Positions 28,635 to 37,783 of a stretch of 61,526 nt of DNA are shown here, piece by piece. Position numbers and translations under genes: made by a program. The DNA comes from Gammaproteobacteria bacterium (GTDB lineage Bacteria; Pseudomonadota; Gammaproteobacteria; Steroidobacterales; GCA-2729495). The notes beneath the pieces were generated by a model that ran no database searches, was not told where the DNA came from, and saw only the letters and a list, made by a program, of their open reading frames with translations. Numbering within the stretch: position 1 is the stretch's first letter; each line of letters opens with the position of its first letter. The stretch is from contig VGVH01000012.1 in the NCBI GenBank assembly GCA_016874095.1, positions 1 through 61,526 of the forward strand, given 5' to 3'.

Positions 28635-29881
28635 CGGCCTAGGAGCTTGATGGCAATGCGGATTGCCTCGACAAGCTGGTCGATGTCATCGCGGTCGTTG
28701 TACACCGCCAGCGACGCGCGTGCCGTGCCGCTGAGACCGAGGAACGACATCAGCGGCATCGCACAATGGTGCCCGGTTCTCACGGCCACCCCCTGGTGGT
28801 CCAGGACGGTGCCGAGGTCATGTGAGTGGATGCCGTCGACGACAAAAGACAGCACTCCGGCTTTGTGTTTCGCCGTTCCTACCAGTGTCAATCCATCGAT
28901 AGCCTCGAGGGCGCGACGGCCATAGTCGAGCACCAAGCTCTCATGGCTTGCCACGGCATTCATGTCGAGGGACTCGAGGTAGGTGATCGCGGCACCAAGG
29001 CCGACGATGCCGGCGATGTGCGGCGTCCCCGCCTCGAATTTATAGGGCAGTTCGTTCCACTCGGTTTTCTCGAAGCTGACCGAGAGGATCATCTCCCCGC
29101 CGCCCTGATAGGGCGGAAGGCGCTCCAGTCGGTCCAGGCGCCCGTAGAGGACCCCGATGCCGGTTGGCCCATACATCTTGTGGCCGGAAAAGGCGTAGAA
29201 ATCGCAACCAAGCGCACGGACGTCGATGCGCGTGTGTGCGACGGCCTGCGCGCCGTCGATCAGTACGGGGATACCCCGGCGCTTTGCTTCTGCTGCCAGT
29301 TGTTCGACCGGCAGTACCGTGCCCAGCGCATTGGAAACGTGGACGATCGACACGAGGCGCGTGCGCGGGCCCAGTCGCTCGAGGAAATCGCCCATGAGCA
29401 GTTCGCCGCGGCTGTCGATGGGCGCCACCACGAGGCGGGCGCCGGTCCGCTCACAGAGCATCTGCCACGGCACGATGTTCGAATGGTGCTCCATGTGGGT
29501 GATCAGGATCTCGTCGCCCGGGCCGATCGACTGCCCGAGGGTTCCTGCAACCAGATTGACGCTGTCCGTCGTGCCCCGCGTAAAGATGATCTCGCGCCGG
29601 TCGGCTGCGCCGATGAATTGGCGGACGATTTCGCGCGCGGCCTCCTGGGCATCCGTGGCCCTCTGGCTCAGCGTGTGCACGCCGCGATGCACGTTGGCAT
29701 GGTCGCGACTGTAGTAAGTGCTGATGGCGTCGATGACCACGGAGGGTCTCTGCGTGGAGGCAGCGTTGTCCAGGTAGGCCAGGCGATGGCCATTCATCGA
29801 CTGGCGCAGGATCGGAAAATCCTGGCGGATTGCCGCCACGTCGAGCGCCGGTCCGGACGATGTCACGGCTGGCTCGCTCAC
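28631..29881 (-). CDS. sufS: Cysteine desulfurase SufS
   Basis: A 416-residue PLP enzyme that takes sulfur from cysteine as a persulfide. Signatures: YLDNAASTQRPSVVIDAI, the HMEHHSNIVPWQ cofactor-stacking region, FYAFSGHKMYGPTGIGVLYG with the PLP lysine, and RTGHHCAMPLM with the active-site cysteine. I chose the GTG at 29881, which gives a GTGA overlap with the sufD stop; the frame is open 8 codons further upstream. It is group II type, as expected with SufU. Confidence 0.95.
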   Translation of the reverse strand: MSEPAVTSSGPALDVAAIRQDFPILRQSMNGHRLAYLDNAASTQRPSVVIDAISTYYSRDHANVHRGVHTLSQRATDAQEAAREIVRQFIGAADRREIIFTRGTTDSVNLVAGTLGQSIGPGDEILITHMEHHSNIVPWQMLCERTGARLVVAPIDSRGELLMGDFLERLGPRTRLVSIVHVSNALGTVLPVEQLAAEAKRRGIPVLIDGAQAVAHTRIDVRALGCDFYAFSGHKMYGPTGIGVLYGRLDRLERLPPYQGGGEMILSVSFEKTEWNELPYKFEAGTPHIAGIVGLGAAITYLESLDMNAVASHESLVLDYGRRALEAIDGLTLVGTAKHKAGVLSFVVDGIHSHDLGTVLDHQGVAVRTGHHCAMPLMSFLGLSGTARASLAVYNDRDDIDQLVEAIRIAIKLLGR

Positions 29882-31152
29882 GACGCGCCTGCCCAGTCGC
29901 GCCACAGGTCGCGATGGCGGCCGATTCCCGCCAGCAATCCGCTTGCGCTCAAGCCGGCGGGCAGACGAGCGAGAATCTCTCGCGCGAATGCACCGAGCAG
30001 CATTCGCCTGGCGGCGGTGTCCGCGATGCCGCGGCTACGGAGGTAGAAGAGGGCGTTCTGGTCCAGCTGTCCGGTCGTTGCGCCGTGGCTGCATCGAACC
30101 TCGTTCTCGTTGATTTCGAGTTCCGGGCGGGTATCGACTTCGGCAGCAGCGGACAACAGCAGGTTCTGGTTGCGCATGGCGGCATCCGCCCCCTTGGCCC
30201 CCGGGTGCACGATCACCTTGCCATTGAATACGAGGCGCGAACCTTCATCGGCGATGCCGCGCACAGTGACCTGGCTCGACGTCGATGTGCCGCGGTGTTC
30301 GATCCGGCAGTACTGGTCGACGTGGCGGGCGCCATCGCCGACCATGAGGCTCGCCAGCCGGAGGCGCGCTCCGGCATCGGCCAGGGTCACGAGCAGGTCG
30401 TTCCGCGCCAGTCCGGCGCCGGCATCGAGCATCACCATGTCCAGTGAGGCGCCGGCGGCGACCGACACGCGTTCGCATCCCAGGTGTATGGCGTCGTCCG
30501 ACTGGTCCTGCAGTACGACTAGAGACAGTTCGGCTCCGGCCTCGCAGTGGATGTCGACGACCGTGCTGGACGCGCAAGCGGAAGCACTCAGGAAATGCAG
30601 GAGCAGCGTGGCACGACGCTGCCTGCCGCAGCGGATCACGATACGACTGGCAGTTGCTGCTGCCGTGGACGTGGCGCATGCCAGATACAGCGGGGCTGCG
30701 TCGGTAACCCCGGCGGGCAGGTCGACGAACGTGCCATCGCCCAGCAGGGCGGCGTTGAGATCGGCGAGCGCGCTTGGCTGGCTGCGAGAATCGGCGACAG
30801 CGCCTGCAAGAAAAGCCCGATCCTGCTCCTGCACTGCAGAGAACTGGCGGACTCGCGAGTCGGCGCCTGATTGCAGACTGCCGTCGACGATCAGGCATAC
30901 GGGCCAGCCGGTCTCCAGCAGGAGGTCCGGCCAGGCGGTGGCGGCAACGTCGAGCGCTGGGCGCAGCTCGCCTGCCGGCGCCAGGCGGGCAATCGCCGGT
31001 CCGAGGTCGGTGTATCGCCACTCCTCGCTGGCAGTCGTCGGCAGGCCAGACTCACGCAGCGTGAGCAGCGCCGCCTGCCTGGCGGGCTCCAGCCACGCTA
31101 CGGCAGCGGTCGATACCCGGCGCGCTGCATTGCCAATCAGTTCGACACTCAT
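29878..31152 (-). CDS. sufD: Fe-S scaffold subunit SufD
   Basis: A 424-residue beta-helix protein of the SufBCD scaffold complex. The C-terminal signature contains the run LEINENEVRCSHGATTGQLD and then FYLRSRG (about 345-375), with the conserved Cys/His pair. The N-terminal helical region holds EEWRYTDLGPAI. It starts in a 4-base overlap with sufC and ends in a 4-base overlap with sufS. Confidence 0.94.
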   Translation of the reverse strand: MSVELIGNAARRVSTAAVAWLEPARQAALLTLRESGLPTTASEEWRYTDLGPAIARLAPAGELRPALDVAATAWPDLLLETGWPVCLIVDGSLQSGADSRVRQFSAVQEQDRAFLAGAVADSRSQPSALADLNAALLGDGTFVDLPAGVTDAAPLYLACATSTAAATASRIVIRCGRQRRATLLLHFLSASACASSTVVDIHCEAGAELSLVVLQDQSDDAIHLGCERVSVAAGASLDMVMLDAGAGLARNDLLVTLADAGARLRLASLMVGDGARHVDQYCRIEHRGTSTSSQVTVRGIADEGSRLVFNGKVIVHPGAKGADAAMRNQNLLLSAAAEVDTRPELEINENEVRCSHGATTGQLDQNALFYLRSRGIADTAARRMLLGAFAREILARLPAGLSASGLLAGIGRHRDLWRDWAGAS

Positions 31153-31916
31153 GTGCTGCCGACGAGAGCGTCGTACCCTTGCGATTCGAGTTCGGTCGCA
31201 AGCGACTTGTCGCCCGTGCGGACGATGCGTCCGCCGGCAAGGACGTGGACGAAGTCCGGCTCGATATAGTCCAGCAGTCGCTGGTAGTGCGTGACGAGGA
31301 TGAAGGACCGCCGCCCGTCCCTCAGGCTGTTGACGCCACCGGCTACAACCTTCAGTGCATCGATATCCAGGCCAGAGTCCGTCTCGTCGAGCACTGCGAA
31401 CTGCGGTTCGAGCATCGCCATCTGGAATATTTCGTTGCGCTTCTTTTCACCACCGGAAAAGCCCTCATTGACTCCACGGCTCATGAATTGCTCGCCCATC
31501 TGCATCAGGCGCGCCCGTTCGCGGGCGAGCCGCATGAACTGCACGGAATCCATTTCGGGCTCGCCGCGGTGCTTGCGCTGCGCGTTCAGCGCGGCGCGCA
31601 ACAGGTAGACGTTGTTTACACCTGGTATTTCGACCGGGTACTGGAAACCCAGGAAAACACCTGCGCGGGACCGCTCCTCCGGCGCCATGGCCAGCAGGTC
31701 GAGTCCGCGGAACCGGACGCTGCCGGCAGTGACCGTGTAGCCCTCGCGACCGGCCAGCACATGAGCCAGCGTGCTCTTGCCGGAGCCGTTCGGACCCATG
31801 ATCCCGTGGACTTCGCCCGCTGCGACGCTCAGGCTGAGACCCTGCAGGATCGGCTTGTCACCGACGGAGACATGCAGGTCGGCGACTTCCAGCAACGGTT
31901 CTGTGTTCCGGGTCAA
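31149..31916 (-). CDS. sufC: Fe-S assembly ATPase SufC
   Basis: A 255-residue soluble ABC ATPase that drives the SufBCD scaffold. Walker [17 protein letters not shown] (about 39-54), the ABC signature [11 protein letters not shown] and Walker [17 protein letters not shown] are intact, as is the switch histidine in [12 protein letters not shown]. Length equals the family norm. It overlaps sufB and sufD by 4 bases each. Confidence 0.96.
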   Translation of the reverse strand: MTRNTEPLLEVADLHVSVGDKPILQGLSLSVAAGEVHGIMGPNGSGKSTLAHVLAGREGYTVTAGSVRFRGLDLLAMAPEERSRAGVFLGFQYPVEIPGVNNVYLLRAALNAQRKHRGEPEMDSVQFMRLARERARLMQMGEQFMSRGVNEGFSGGEKKRNEIFQMAMLEPQFAVLDETDSGLDIDALKVVAGGVNSLRDGRRSFILVTHYQRLLDYIEPDFVHVLAGGRIVRTGDKSLATELESQGYDALVGST

Positions 31917-33352
31917 CCTACCGCTCCTTCGAGGCTTACGTTGAGGAGGTTCTGTGCCTCGACGGCAAACTCCATAGGCAGCTCGCGGAATACCTGCTTG
32001 CAGAAACCGTTGACGATGACGTTGACTGCGTCTTCGGCGGAGAGGCCGCGCTGCCGGCAGTAGAACAGCTGGTCATCGGAAATCCTGGACGTGGTGGCCT
32101 CGTGCTCCACGATGGCGCCCGGGTGCCTGATCTCCATGTACGGGTAGGTGTGGGCGCAGCATTGCGAGCCGATCAGCAGCGAATCGCACTGGGTGTAATT
32201 CCGGGCGCCTTCGGCCGTCGGAAATATCCTGACCAGACCACGATACGACTGTTGGGCCCTCCCGGCCGAAATGCCCTTGGAGACGATTGTGCTGCGGGTA
32301 TTGCGGCCGATGTGGATCATCTTCGTGCCGGTATCCGCCTGCTGCAGGTTGTTGGTGACGGCGACGGAATGGAACTCACCAATCGAATTCTCGCCGCGGA
32401 GGATGCAACTCGGGTACTTCCAGGTGATGGCTGAACCGGCTTCAACCTGCGTCCAGGAAATGCGGGAATCCGCGCCTCGGCAGTCACCTCGCTTGGTCAC
32501 GAAGTTATAGATGCCACCGCGGCCCTGCTCATCGCCGGGGTACCAGTTCTGCACGGTGGAATACTTGATCTCGGCGCCCTTCAGGGCAACCAGTTCGACA
32601 ACGGCGGCGTGAAGCTGGTTTTCGTCGCGCTGGGGCGCCGTGCAGCCCTCGAGGTAACTGACGCAGGAGCCTTCGTCGGCGATGATGAGCGTCCGCTCGA
32701 ACTGCCCGGTCTTGGCCGCGTTGATGCGGAAGTAGGTGGACAGCTCCATCGGGCAGCGTACGCCTTTCGGCACGTAGACGAACGAACCGTCGGAGAACAC
32801 CGCCGAATTCAGCGTCGCAAAAAAATTGTCACGATAGGGGACGACACTGCCGAGGTACCGTCGTACCAGCTCGGGGTGCTCCCGCGCGGCTTCTGAAAAA
32901 GAGCAGAAGATGACCCCGGCCGCGGCGAGCTTGTCCTTGAAGGTGGTCGCAACGGAGACGCTGTCGAATACGGCGTCAACGGCGACGCCTGCCAGGCGGG
33001 CCCGTTCATGCAGCGGGATGCCGAGCTTGTCGTAGGTCTCGAGCAGTTTCGGGTCGATGTCCGCCAGGGACTTCGGCCCATCGGTCGATTGCTTCGGAGC
33101 CGAATAATAGGAGATGGTCTGGTAGTCGATCGGCGCGTGGTGCAGCCGGGCCCAACGGGGCTCCTTCCGGGTCAGCCAGTGCCGGTAGGCGCGCAGCCGC
33201 CACTTGAGGAGGAATTCCGGCTCCTCCTTGCGCGCCGAGATGAAGCGGATCACTTCTTCGCTGAGACCCGGGGGCACCGTATCTGAGTCGATTTCGGTGA
33301 CGAAGCCGTGCCGGTAGCGGCGCCCGACGATCTGTTCGATGTCGCTCTGCAT
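31913..33352 (-). CDS. sufB: Fe-S scaffold subunit SufB
   Basis: A 479-residue scaffold on which Fe-S clusters are built. It begins [20 protein letters not shown], with [21 protein letters not shown] soon after, then [27 protein letters not shown] and [20 protein letters not shown], and near the end [20 protein letters not shown]. These carry the conserved cysteines and glutamate used in sulfur and cluster binding. The ATG at 33352 gives the standard N-terminus; sequence upstream belongs to the regulator in another frame. It lies 17 bases after the regulator. Confidence 0.96.
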   Translation of the reverse strand: MQSDIEQIVGRRYRHGFVTEIDSDTVPPGLSEEVIRFISARKEEPEFLLKWRLRAYRHWLTRKEPRWARLHHAPIDYQTISYYSAPKQSTDGPKSLADIDPKLLETYDKLGIPLHERARLAGVAVDAVFDSVSVATTFKDKLAAAGVIFCSFSEAAREHPELVRRYLGSVVPYRDNFFATLNSAVFSDGSFVYVPKGVRCPMELSTYFRINAAKTGQFERTLIIADEGSCVSYLEGCTAPQRDENQLHAAVVELVALKGAEIKYSTVQNWYPGDEQGRGGIYNFVTKRGDCRGADSRISWTQVEAGSAITWKYPSCILRGENSIGEFHSVAVTNNLQQADTGTKMIHIGRNTRSTIVSKGISAGRAQQSYRGLVRIFPTAEGARNYTQCDSLLIGSQCCAHTYPYMEIRHPGAIVEHEATTSRISDDQLFYCRQRGLSAEDAVNVIVNGFCKQVFRELPMEFAVEAQNLLNVSLEGAVG

Positions 33353-33369
33353 GGTCGTGCCGTTCCGCG

Positions 33370-33840
33370 TCAGCTGCGCTCTGAACGGTGCATGCTGCGG
33401 GGGACTTTCTGCAGCAGCGACTGTACGGGCAGCTCCCGCGCAGGACGACAGAGGTCGGCCAGCGTGATGTCGCCCAAGGCAGCGCGTATGGCCTTGTTGA
33501 TTTTCTGCCAGGCCCCGCCAACCTGGCACAGTGACTCGAGCTCGCAGTGGCTGTGCGTCGCGCTGCACTCAGTGATGGCGATGGGCCCCTCGAGCACGTC
33601 GAGGATGTCCGACGCACTGATGGCATTGGCGCTGCGACCCAGCGCGTAGCCGCCTTCGGAGCCCCGCGCCGAGACGACGAGACCGGAGCGGGCCAGGAGC
33701 TTGAGGACTTTCTGGGTTGTCGGCAGCGCAACGTGCGTGCTCTCGGCGATATCGCTGGCCGAAGATACCCGCTCCGGGCGCGTGGCCAGATGGACCAGGA
33801 TCATCGTCGCGTAATCGGTGAGGCGACTGATTTTCAGCAT
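33370..33840 (-). CDS. Rrf2-family SUF operon regulator
   Basis: A 156-residue transcription factor related to IscR. The N-terminal winged helix has [17 protein letters not shown] and the recognition segment [19 protein letters not shown]. The three cluster-binding cysteines are Cys92, 99 and 105 ([15 protein letters not shown]), at nearly the same spacing as IscR, so it probably senses Fe-S status and represses suf. It is first in the operon, and its own promoter contains a palindromic operator 24-38 bases before its ATG, pointing to autoregulation. Confidence 0.92.
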   Translation of the reverse strand: MLKISRLTDYATMILVHLATRPERVSSASDIAESTHVALPTTQKVLKLLARSGLVVSARGSEGGYALGRSANAISASDILDVLEGPIAITECSATHSHCELESLCQVGGAWQKINKAIRAALGDITLADLCRPARELPVQSLLQKVPRSMHRSERS

Positions 33841-33863
33841 GGGGGTCTCGCAGAATCAATATA

Positions 33864-33878
33864 GGACTATATTAGTCC
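33864..33878. promoter_or_regulatory. Palindromic operator of the suf operon (IscR/SufR-like site)
   Basis: GGACTA-TAT-TAGTCC is a perfect 6-bp inverted repeat with a 3-base centre, and the flanking ATA...GAT extends the symmetry partly. It resembles the GACT...AGTC core of IscR-type sites. It overlaps the -10 hexamer of the suf promoter on the minus strand, so binding would block transcription. Confidence 0.7.
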
Positions 33879-33898
33879 GATTAGTGTTCCTGTGGCAA
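33869..33898 (-). promoter_or_regulatory. Promoter of the suf operon
   Basis: On the minus strand TTGCCA (33893-33898) and TAATAT (33869-33874) are separated by 18 bases and lie just upstream of the Rrf2 regulator gene. The -10 lies inside the palindromic operator. Assigned from the hexamers only; a start site was not mapped. Confidence 0.55.
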
Positions 33899-34001
33899 GC
33901 AGCGCGCGGCGGCTCGGCGGAATTCGCCGATCTGATATTCTTCCGCGCTTTGCGGGGCCGGCGGAGGGGAGGTTGTCGATGGCGGCGGGGAACCTCTGCG
34001 C

Positions 34002-34826
34002 ATGAGCGCGATCAGTGCTGCGATGGCGCCCATGATCGAAGTGAGCGACCTGCGCTACGACAGCGCTGGCCGCCGGATATTCGCCGGACTGAACCTCGCA
34101 ATTCGCCGCGGCAGCATCACCGCCATCATGGGGCCGAGCGGCACGGGCAAGACGACGCTGCTGCGCCTCATCACCGGACAGATCCGGCCAAAATCCGGGC
34201 AGCTCAAGGTCGACGGGGCAGAGGTGGCGTCGCTCGATCGGCGGGAACTCTTCAGGTTGCGCCGCCGCATGGGCATGCTGTTCCAGAATTCGGCCCTGCT
34301 CACCGATTACTCGGTCTTCGACAACGTTGCTTTTCCGGTGCGCGAGCACACGGCGCTCGACGAGCGGCTGATCCGCACGCTGGTCCTCATGAAGTTGCAG
34401 GCAGTCGGTTTGCGCGGTGCGGCCGACCTGATGCCGGCGCAGCTTTCCGGTGGCATGTCGCGCAGGGTCGCGCTCGCCCGCGCCATGGTGCTCGATCCGG
34501 ATCTGCTGCTGTACGACGAACCTTTCTCGGGCCTCGACCCTATCTCGATGGGCATGGTTCTGCGGCTGATCAAGGTGAACAACGACGTGCTGGGCGTGAC
34601 CAGCGTGGTCGTGACGCATGATGTCGAGGAGATCAGCCGTATCGCTGACTACTGCTACGTCGTGTCTGGCGGTCAGGTGATCGGTGCGGGGACACCCGCC
34701 GAACTCGGCCAGTCCGACTCTGCCATGGTCCGCCAGTTCATGAGCGGCGCTCCGGATGGACCCGTTCCGTTCCATTACCCGGCGGCCGCGTACGAGACCC
34801 AGCTGCTGGGAGGACAGCGCAGTTGA
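34002..34826 (+). CDS. mlaF: Phospholipid transport ATPase MlaF
   Basis: A 274-residue ABC ATPase of the Mla system, which moves phospholipids between the outer and inner membrane. Walker A GPSGTGKTTLLRLITG, signature LSGGMSRRVALARAMV, Walker B LLLYDEPFSGLDPI and the H-loop VVVTHDVEEI are intact. The inserted C-terminal part after GAGTPAELGQSDS matches MlaF. Two internal methionines (MAPMIEVSD) could also start translation; the first ATG is used here. It overlaps mlaE by 4 bases. Confidence 0.94.
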   Translation: MSAISAAMAPMIEVSDLRYDSAGRRIFAGLNLAIRRGSITAIMGPSGTGKTTLLRLITGQIRPKSGQLKVDGAEVASLDRRELFRLRRRMGMLFQNSALLTDYSVFDNVAFPVREHTALDERLIRTLVLMKLQAVGLRGAADLMPAQLSGGMSRRVALARAMVLDPDLLLYDEPFSGLDPISMGMVLRLIKVNNDVLGVTSVVVTHDVEEISRIADYCYVVSGGQVIGAGTPAELGQSDSAMVRQFMSGAPDGPVPFHYPAAAYETQLLGGQRS

Positions 34827-35590
34827 ACACGGCCTCGTTTCTGTCCCGACGATTGATCGAAGGCGTCGGCAAGCTCGGTGCTGTCGGCTGGTTCGCGATT
34901 GGCATGCTGGCAGCCCTGCCTTACGTACTGCGCAGGCCGGCGCTCGTGGTCCAGCAGATCCATAACGCCGGCGTGCTGTCGCTCGTGATCATCATGACGT
35001 CCGGCTTCTTCGTCGGCATGGTGATCGGGCTGCAGGGGTACGACGCTTTCTCCCGGCTGCGGCAGGAGGATCTGCTGGGCGCCGGCGCCGCCTTGACCCT
35101 GTTGAAGGAGCTGGGTCCCGTCGTAACGGCACTGTTATTTGCCGGCCGGGCGGGCACTGCGCTGACCGCCGAGATCGGCCTCATGCGCGCCACGGACCAG
35201 CTCTCGGCGATGGAAGTCATGGCGATCGACCCGATGGGTCGCATCGCCGTACCCCGCTGGCTCGGTGGTGCGATCTCCGTGCCGCTGCTGACAGCCGTTT
35301 TCAACAGCGTCGGCATCCTCGGGGCCTATTTTGTCGGCGTGCGGCTGATGGGGGTGGACAACGGCGCCTTCTGGTCGCAGATGCAGGAATTCGTGGAACC
35401 CGCGGACGTCTGGGAAGGTGTCATCAAGAGCGCGGTTTTCGGCCTTGTGGCAAGCCTTATCGCTGTCTTCGAAGGTTACACGGCCGAACCGACTGCCGAG
35501 GGCGTGGGTCTTGCCACTACGAGAACCGTCGTGCTCACGTCGGTGCTCGTGCTGATTCTCGACTACATGATTACAGCGTTACTCCTGTGA
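34823..35590 (+). CDS. mlaE: Phospholipid transport permease MlaE
   Basis: A 255-residue inner-membrane permease. It has an N-terminal amphipathic helix and about five membrane helices; signatures are TSGFFVGMVIGLQGYDAF, LKELGPVVTALLFAGRAGTA and EIGLMRATDQLSAMEVMAID. These define the MlaE/PqiA-linked permease family. It works with MlaF, MlaB and the MlaD hexamer. It starts in a 4-base overlap with mlaF and ends 12 bases before mlaD. Confidence 0.94.
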   Translation: MNTASFLSRRLIEGVGKLGAVGWFAIGMLAALPYVLRRPALVVQQIHNAGVLSLVIIMTSGFFVGMVIGLQGYDAFSRLRQEDLLGAGAALTLLKELGPVVTALLFAGRAGTALTAEIGLMRATDQLSAMEVMAIDPMGRIAVPRWLGGAISVPLLTAVFNSVGILGAYFVGVRLMGVDNGAFWSQMQEFVEPADVWEGVIKSAVFGLVASLIAVFEGYTAEPTAEGVGLATTRTVVLTSVLVLILDYMITALLL

Positions 35591-35602
35591 GGCTACCTGA
35601 CC

Positions 35603-36100
35603 ATGGCACACACACCAGCCCGTGAACTAGGCGCAGGACTGTTCATCCTGCTTGGTTTCGCAGCGCTTTTCTTCCTGTCGACGCAGACGACCAACGTCGA
35701 GGCGTACGTAGACAACGAGAGTTACATGGTGACCGCGAGATTTGAGGACGTGGCGGGGCTGAAAGAGCGGGCGCCTGTGACCATGTCCGGCGTGACCATT
35801 GGCCGCGTGGATCGCATCACGTTTGACTCTGAAGGCCTTAACGCCGTCGTGACGCTGAGAATCGACGAGGTCTACAACCGGATCCCGGACGATTCCGACG
35901 CCAGCATCCTCACGGCCGGCCTGCTCGGCAGCAAGTACATCGGCATAGGCGCCGGCGGGTCGGAAACTTACCTGAAGCAGGACAGTCAGATCGAGCTGAC
36001 GCAGTCCGCGATCGTCCTGGAGAACATAATTGGCAAACTGCTTTTCAAGTTCGGCGAATCCAGTGACGGTGAGGGCAATGCTGAAAACGCTGCTGACTAG
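35603..36100 (+). CDS. mlaD: Outer membrane lipid asymmetry protein MlaD (MCE domain)
   Basis: A 165-residue protein with one N-terminal membrane anchor (GAGLFILLGFAALFFLSTQ) and one MCE domain (about 38-115: YMVTARFEDVAGLKERAPVT and ILTAGLLGSKYIGIGAG). The C-terminal helix LENIIGKLLFKFG lines the hexamer's hydrophobic pore in homologues. It overlaps the mlaC start by 23 bases. Confidence 0.94.
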   Translation: MAHTPARELGAGLFILLGFAALFFLSTQTTNVEAYVDNESYMVTARFEDVAGLKERAPVTMSGVTIGRVDRITFDSEGLNAVVTLRIDEVYNRIPDDSDASILTAGLLGSKYIGIGAGGSETYLKQDSQIELTQSAIVLENIIGKLLFKFGESSDGEGNAENAAD

Positions 36101-36725
36101 CCTGCTGCTGGTCTGGTCAGCCCAGGTCTTTGCCGCCGAAGAAACGGCGCATGAGGTCGTCGAGGCTACGGTCAAGTCGATGGCGCAGCAGATCGACACA
36201 CGTCGCGCTGAGCTGACGGTCGACAAGAAGGCGCTGTACGCGCTGATCGACAGGGAACTCCTGCCGCGCTTCGACACGCAATATGCCGGGCGCCTCGTCC
36301 TGGGCAAGGCCTGGCGCAATGCCACCCCGGCGCAACGCGAGCGTTTCGTTGCCGCCTTCTACAATTTCCTGTTGCGCAGCTACGCCACGGCTGTCCTCAA
36401 GTTCGACCAGAAGCAGGTGCGGGTATTTCCGGCGCGCAAGCCGCCGGTCGAGGGTCGCACCGTGGTCGAGACGGAAATGCGCCTGCCGGAAGCCGGCGTC
36501 GTGCCGGTGAACTACGCCATGCGCTCGACGCCGCAGGGCTGGAAGGCATACGACGTCCGGATCGAAGGCGTGTCCTACGTGCAGAACTACCGTAACCAGT
36601 TCAACGCCGAGGTGGCCGCTCGCGGACTGGACGCGCTGATACAGCGTCTGGAGAAAGACACTGCTGCGATCGATGCGGGTCGTGCGGAGCCGGCGAAACC
36701 CGGCGCCGCAGGAAGCAGATCGTGA
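36078..36725 (+). CDS. mlaC: Periplasmic phospholipid-binding protein MlaC
   Basis: A 215-residue periplasmic shuttle. The signal peptide is LKTLLTSLLLVWSAQVFAAE, with cleavage after AFA-type residues near 19. The mature part has LLPRFDTQYAGRLVLGKAWR, RFVAAFYNFLLRSYATAVL and GWKAYDVRIEGVSYVQNYRN, all typical. I chose the ATG at 36078 inside the end of mlaD, since it puts the signal peptide at the N-terminus. It overlaps mlaB by 4 bases. Confidence 0.93.
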   Translation: MLKTLLTSLLLVWSAQVFAAEETAHEVVEATVKSMAQQIDTRRAELTVDKKALYALIDRELLPRFDTQYAGRLVLGKAWRNATPAQRERFVAAFYNFLLRSYATAVLKFDQKQVRVFPARKPPVEGRTVVETEMRLPEAGVVPVNYAMRSTPQGWKAYDVRIEGVSYVQNYRNQFNAEVAARGLDALIQRLEKDTAAIDAGRAEPAKPGAAGSRS

Positions 36726-37027
36726 GCGGCACTGGCCTCGATCCCGCGCCGGGGGCTGTGCTGCCGTTGTCCGGCAGGCTGGTTTTCGACTCGGTGCCTG
36801 CTGTGTGGACCACCATCAACCCGGCACTGGCTGCGCAGGACCGTATCAGGGTTGATCTCGGTGACGTGCAGGAGATCGACAGCGCTGGCCTGGCGATGAT
36901 CGTGGACTGGATCGCGCAGGCAGAATGCCTGGGCAAGCAGTTGATCCTGTTACGCTCGCCGGCCAAGCTGCGGGCGCTCGCCCGTATCGGCGATCTCGAG
37001 GGGCTGCTCGACCGGGTCGCCGGCTAG
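36722..37027 (+). CDS. mlaB: STAS-domain protein MlaB
   Basis: A 101-residue cytoplasmic STAS protein that stabilises the MlaFE transporter. The motif QEIDSAGLAMIVDWIAQ holds the conserved serine and the DSAG loop. It starts with GTG in a GTGA overlap with mlaC. It ends tail-to-tail with mlaA, sharing CTAG. Confidence 0.87.
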   Translation: MSGTGLDPAPGAVLPLSGRLVFDSVPAVWTTINPALAAQDRIRVDLGDVQEIDSAGLAMIVDWIAQAECLGKQLILLRSPAKLRALARIGDLEGLLDRVAG

Positions 37028-37770
37028 TCCTCCCCTCCGAACTCGTCTTCCGGCAATAGCTCCTCTTCGGGCACGGCGCCGTCGAGGATCTTGTATTGGC
37101 GATTCTGCAGATACGCATCGCGCACGAAGAGATAGGGATCGAAGGCCTGGTCCACTTCCTCGTCGATACCGATCAGGGTACTGCGACGGTGCAGCAGGTA
37201 TCCGGCCCAGGTCAGGGTCACCTGATCGGTGTCCGGGTTCCAGTTGATCGCATTGGCCGGAGCGCCCACCAGGTCGCCGATGCCGCTCGCTACCGTGTAG
37301 GGCCCGAAGACCGGCACCATGAGGTAAGGGCCCTGGGGAACGCCCCAGACGGCGAGGGTCTCGCCGAAGTCCTCGTCATGTTGTTCGAGACCGGCTTCCG
37401 TGGCCGGGTCGAACAGCCCGCCCAGTCCGACGGTGGTATTCATCAGGAAGCGGCCGAGATCAGCGCCGCCCTGGCGGAGCTTTCCCTGGAGCAGGTCGTT
37501 GACGATCGTGATCGGATACCGGGCGTTCGCGAAAAAATTGCCTATCCCCTTGCGGAGCGCTTCCGGGGTCGTAGCCCGGTAGGCCTTCGCAGCCGGCCTC
37601 GCGACGTAGCGATCAGCCGTCTCATTGAATCTGTAGATCGCCCGGTTCACTTTCTCGAACGGATCCGGGTTCCGCTCAGCGGATGACGCGGATCCCGTTG
37701 TACCGCAGGCCGTACAGGCCATCGCCAGGGCTGTCAGGCTCGCCAGCCTGCATATCTGCCGGTAGCTCAA
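37024..37770 (-). CDS. mlaA: Outer membrane lipoprotein MlaA (VacJ)
   Basis: A 248-residue lipoprotein that removes phospholipids from the outer leaflet and passes them to MlaC. The signal peptide RQICRLASLTALAMACTACG contains the lipid-modified cysteine. It is followed by NPDPFEKVNRAIYRFNETAD, FFANARYPITIVNDLLQGK and GVPQGPYLMVPVFGPYTVAS. I chose the TTG at 37770, preceded by GGGAAG; the longer frame adds about 58 residues that are antisense-like sequence over bepA. The pairing with mlaFEDCB on the facing strand completes the pathway. Confidence 0.92.
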   Translation of the reverse strand: MSYRQICRLASLTALAMACTACGTTGSASSAERNPDPFEKVNRAIYRFNETADRYVARPAAKAYRATTPEALRKGIGNFFANARYPITIVNDLLQGKLRQGGADLGRFLMNTTVGLGGLFDPATEAGLEQHDEDFGETLAVWGVPQGPYLMVPVFGPYTVASGIGDLVGAPANAINWNPDTDQVTLTWAGYLLHRRSTLIGIDEEVDQAFDPYLFVRDAYLQNRQYKILDGAVPEEELLPEDEFGGED

Positions 37771-37783
37771 TGTCGCTTCCCGT

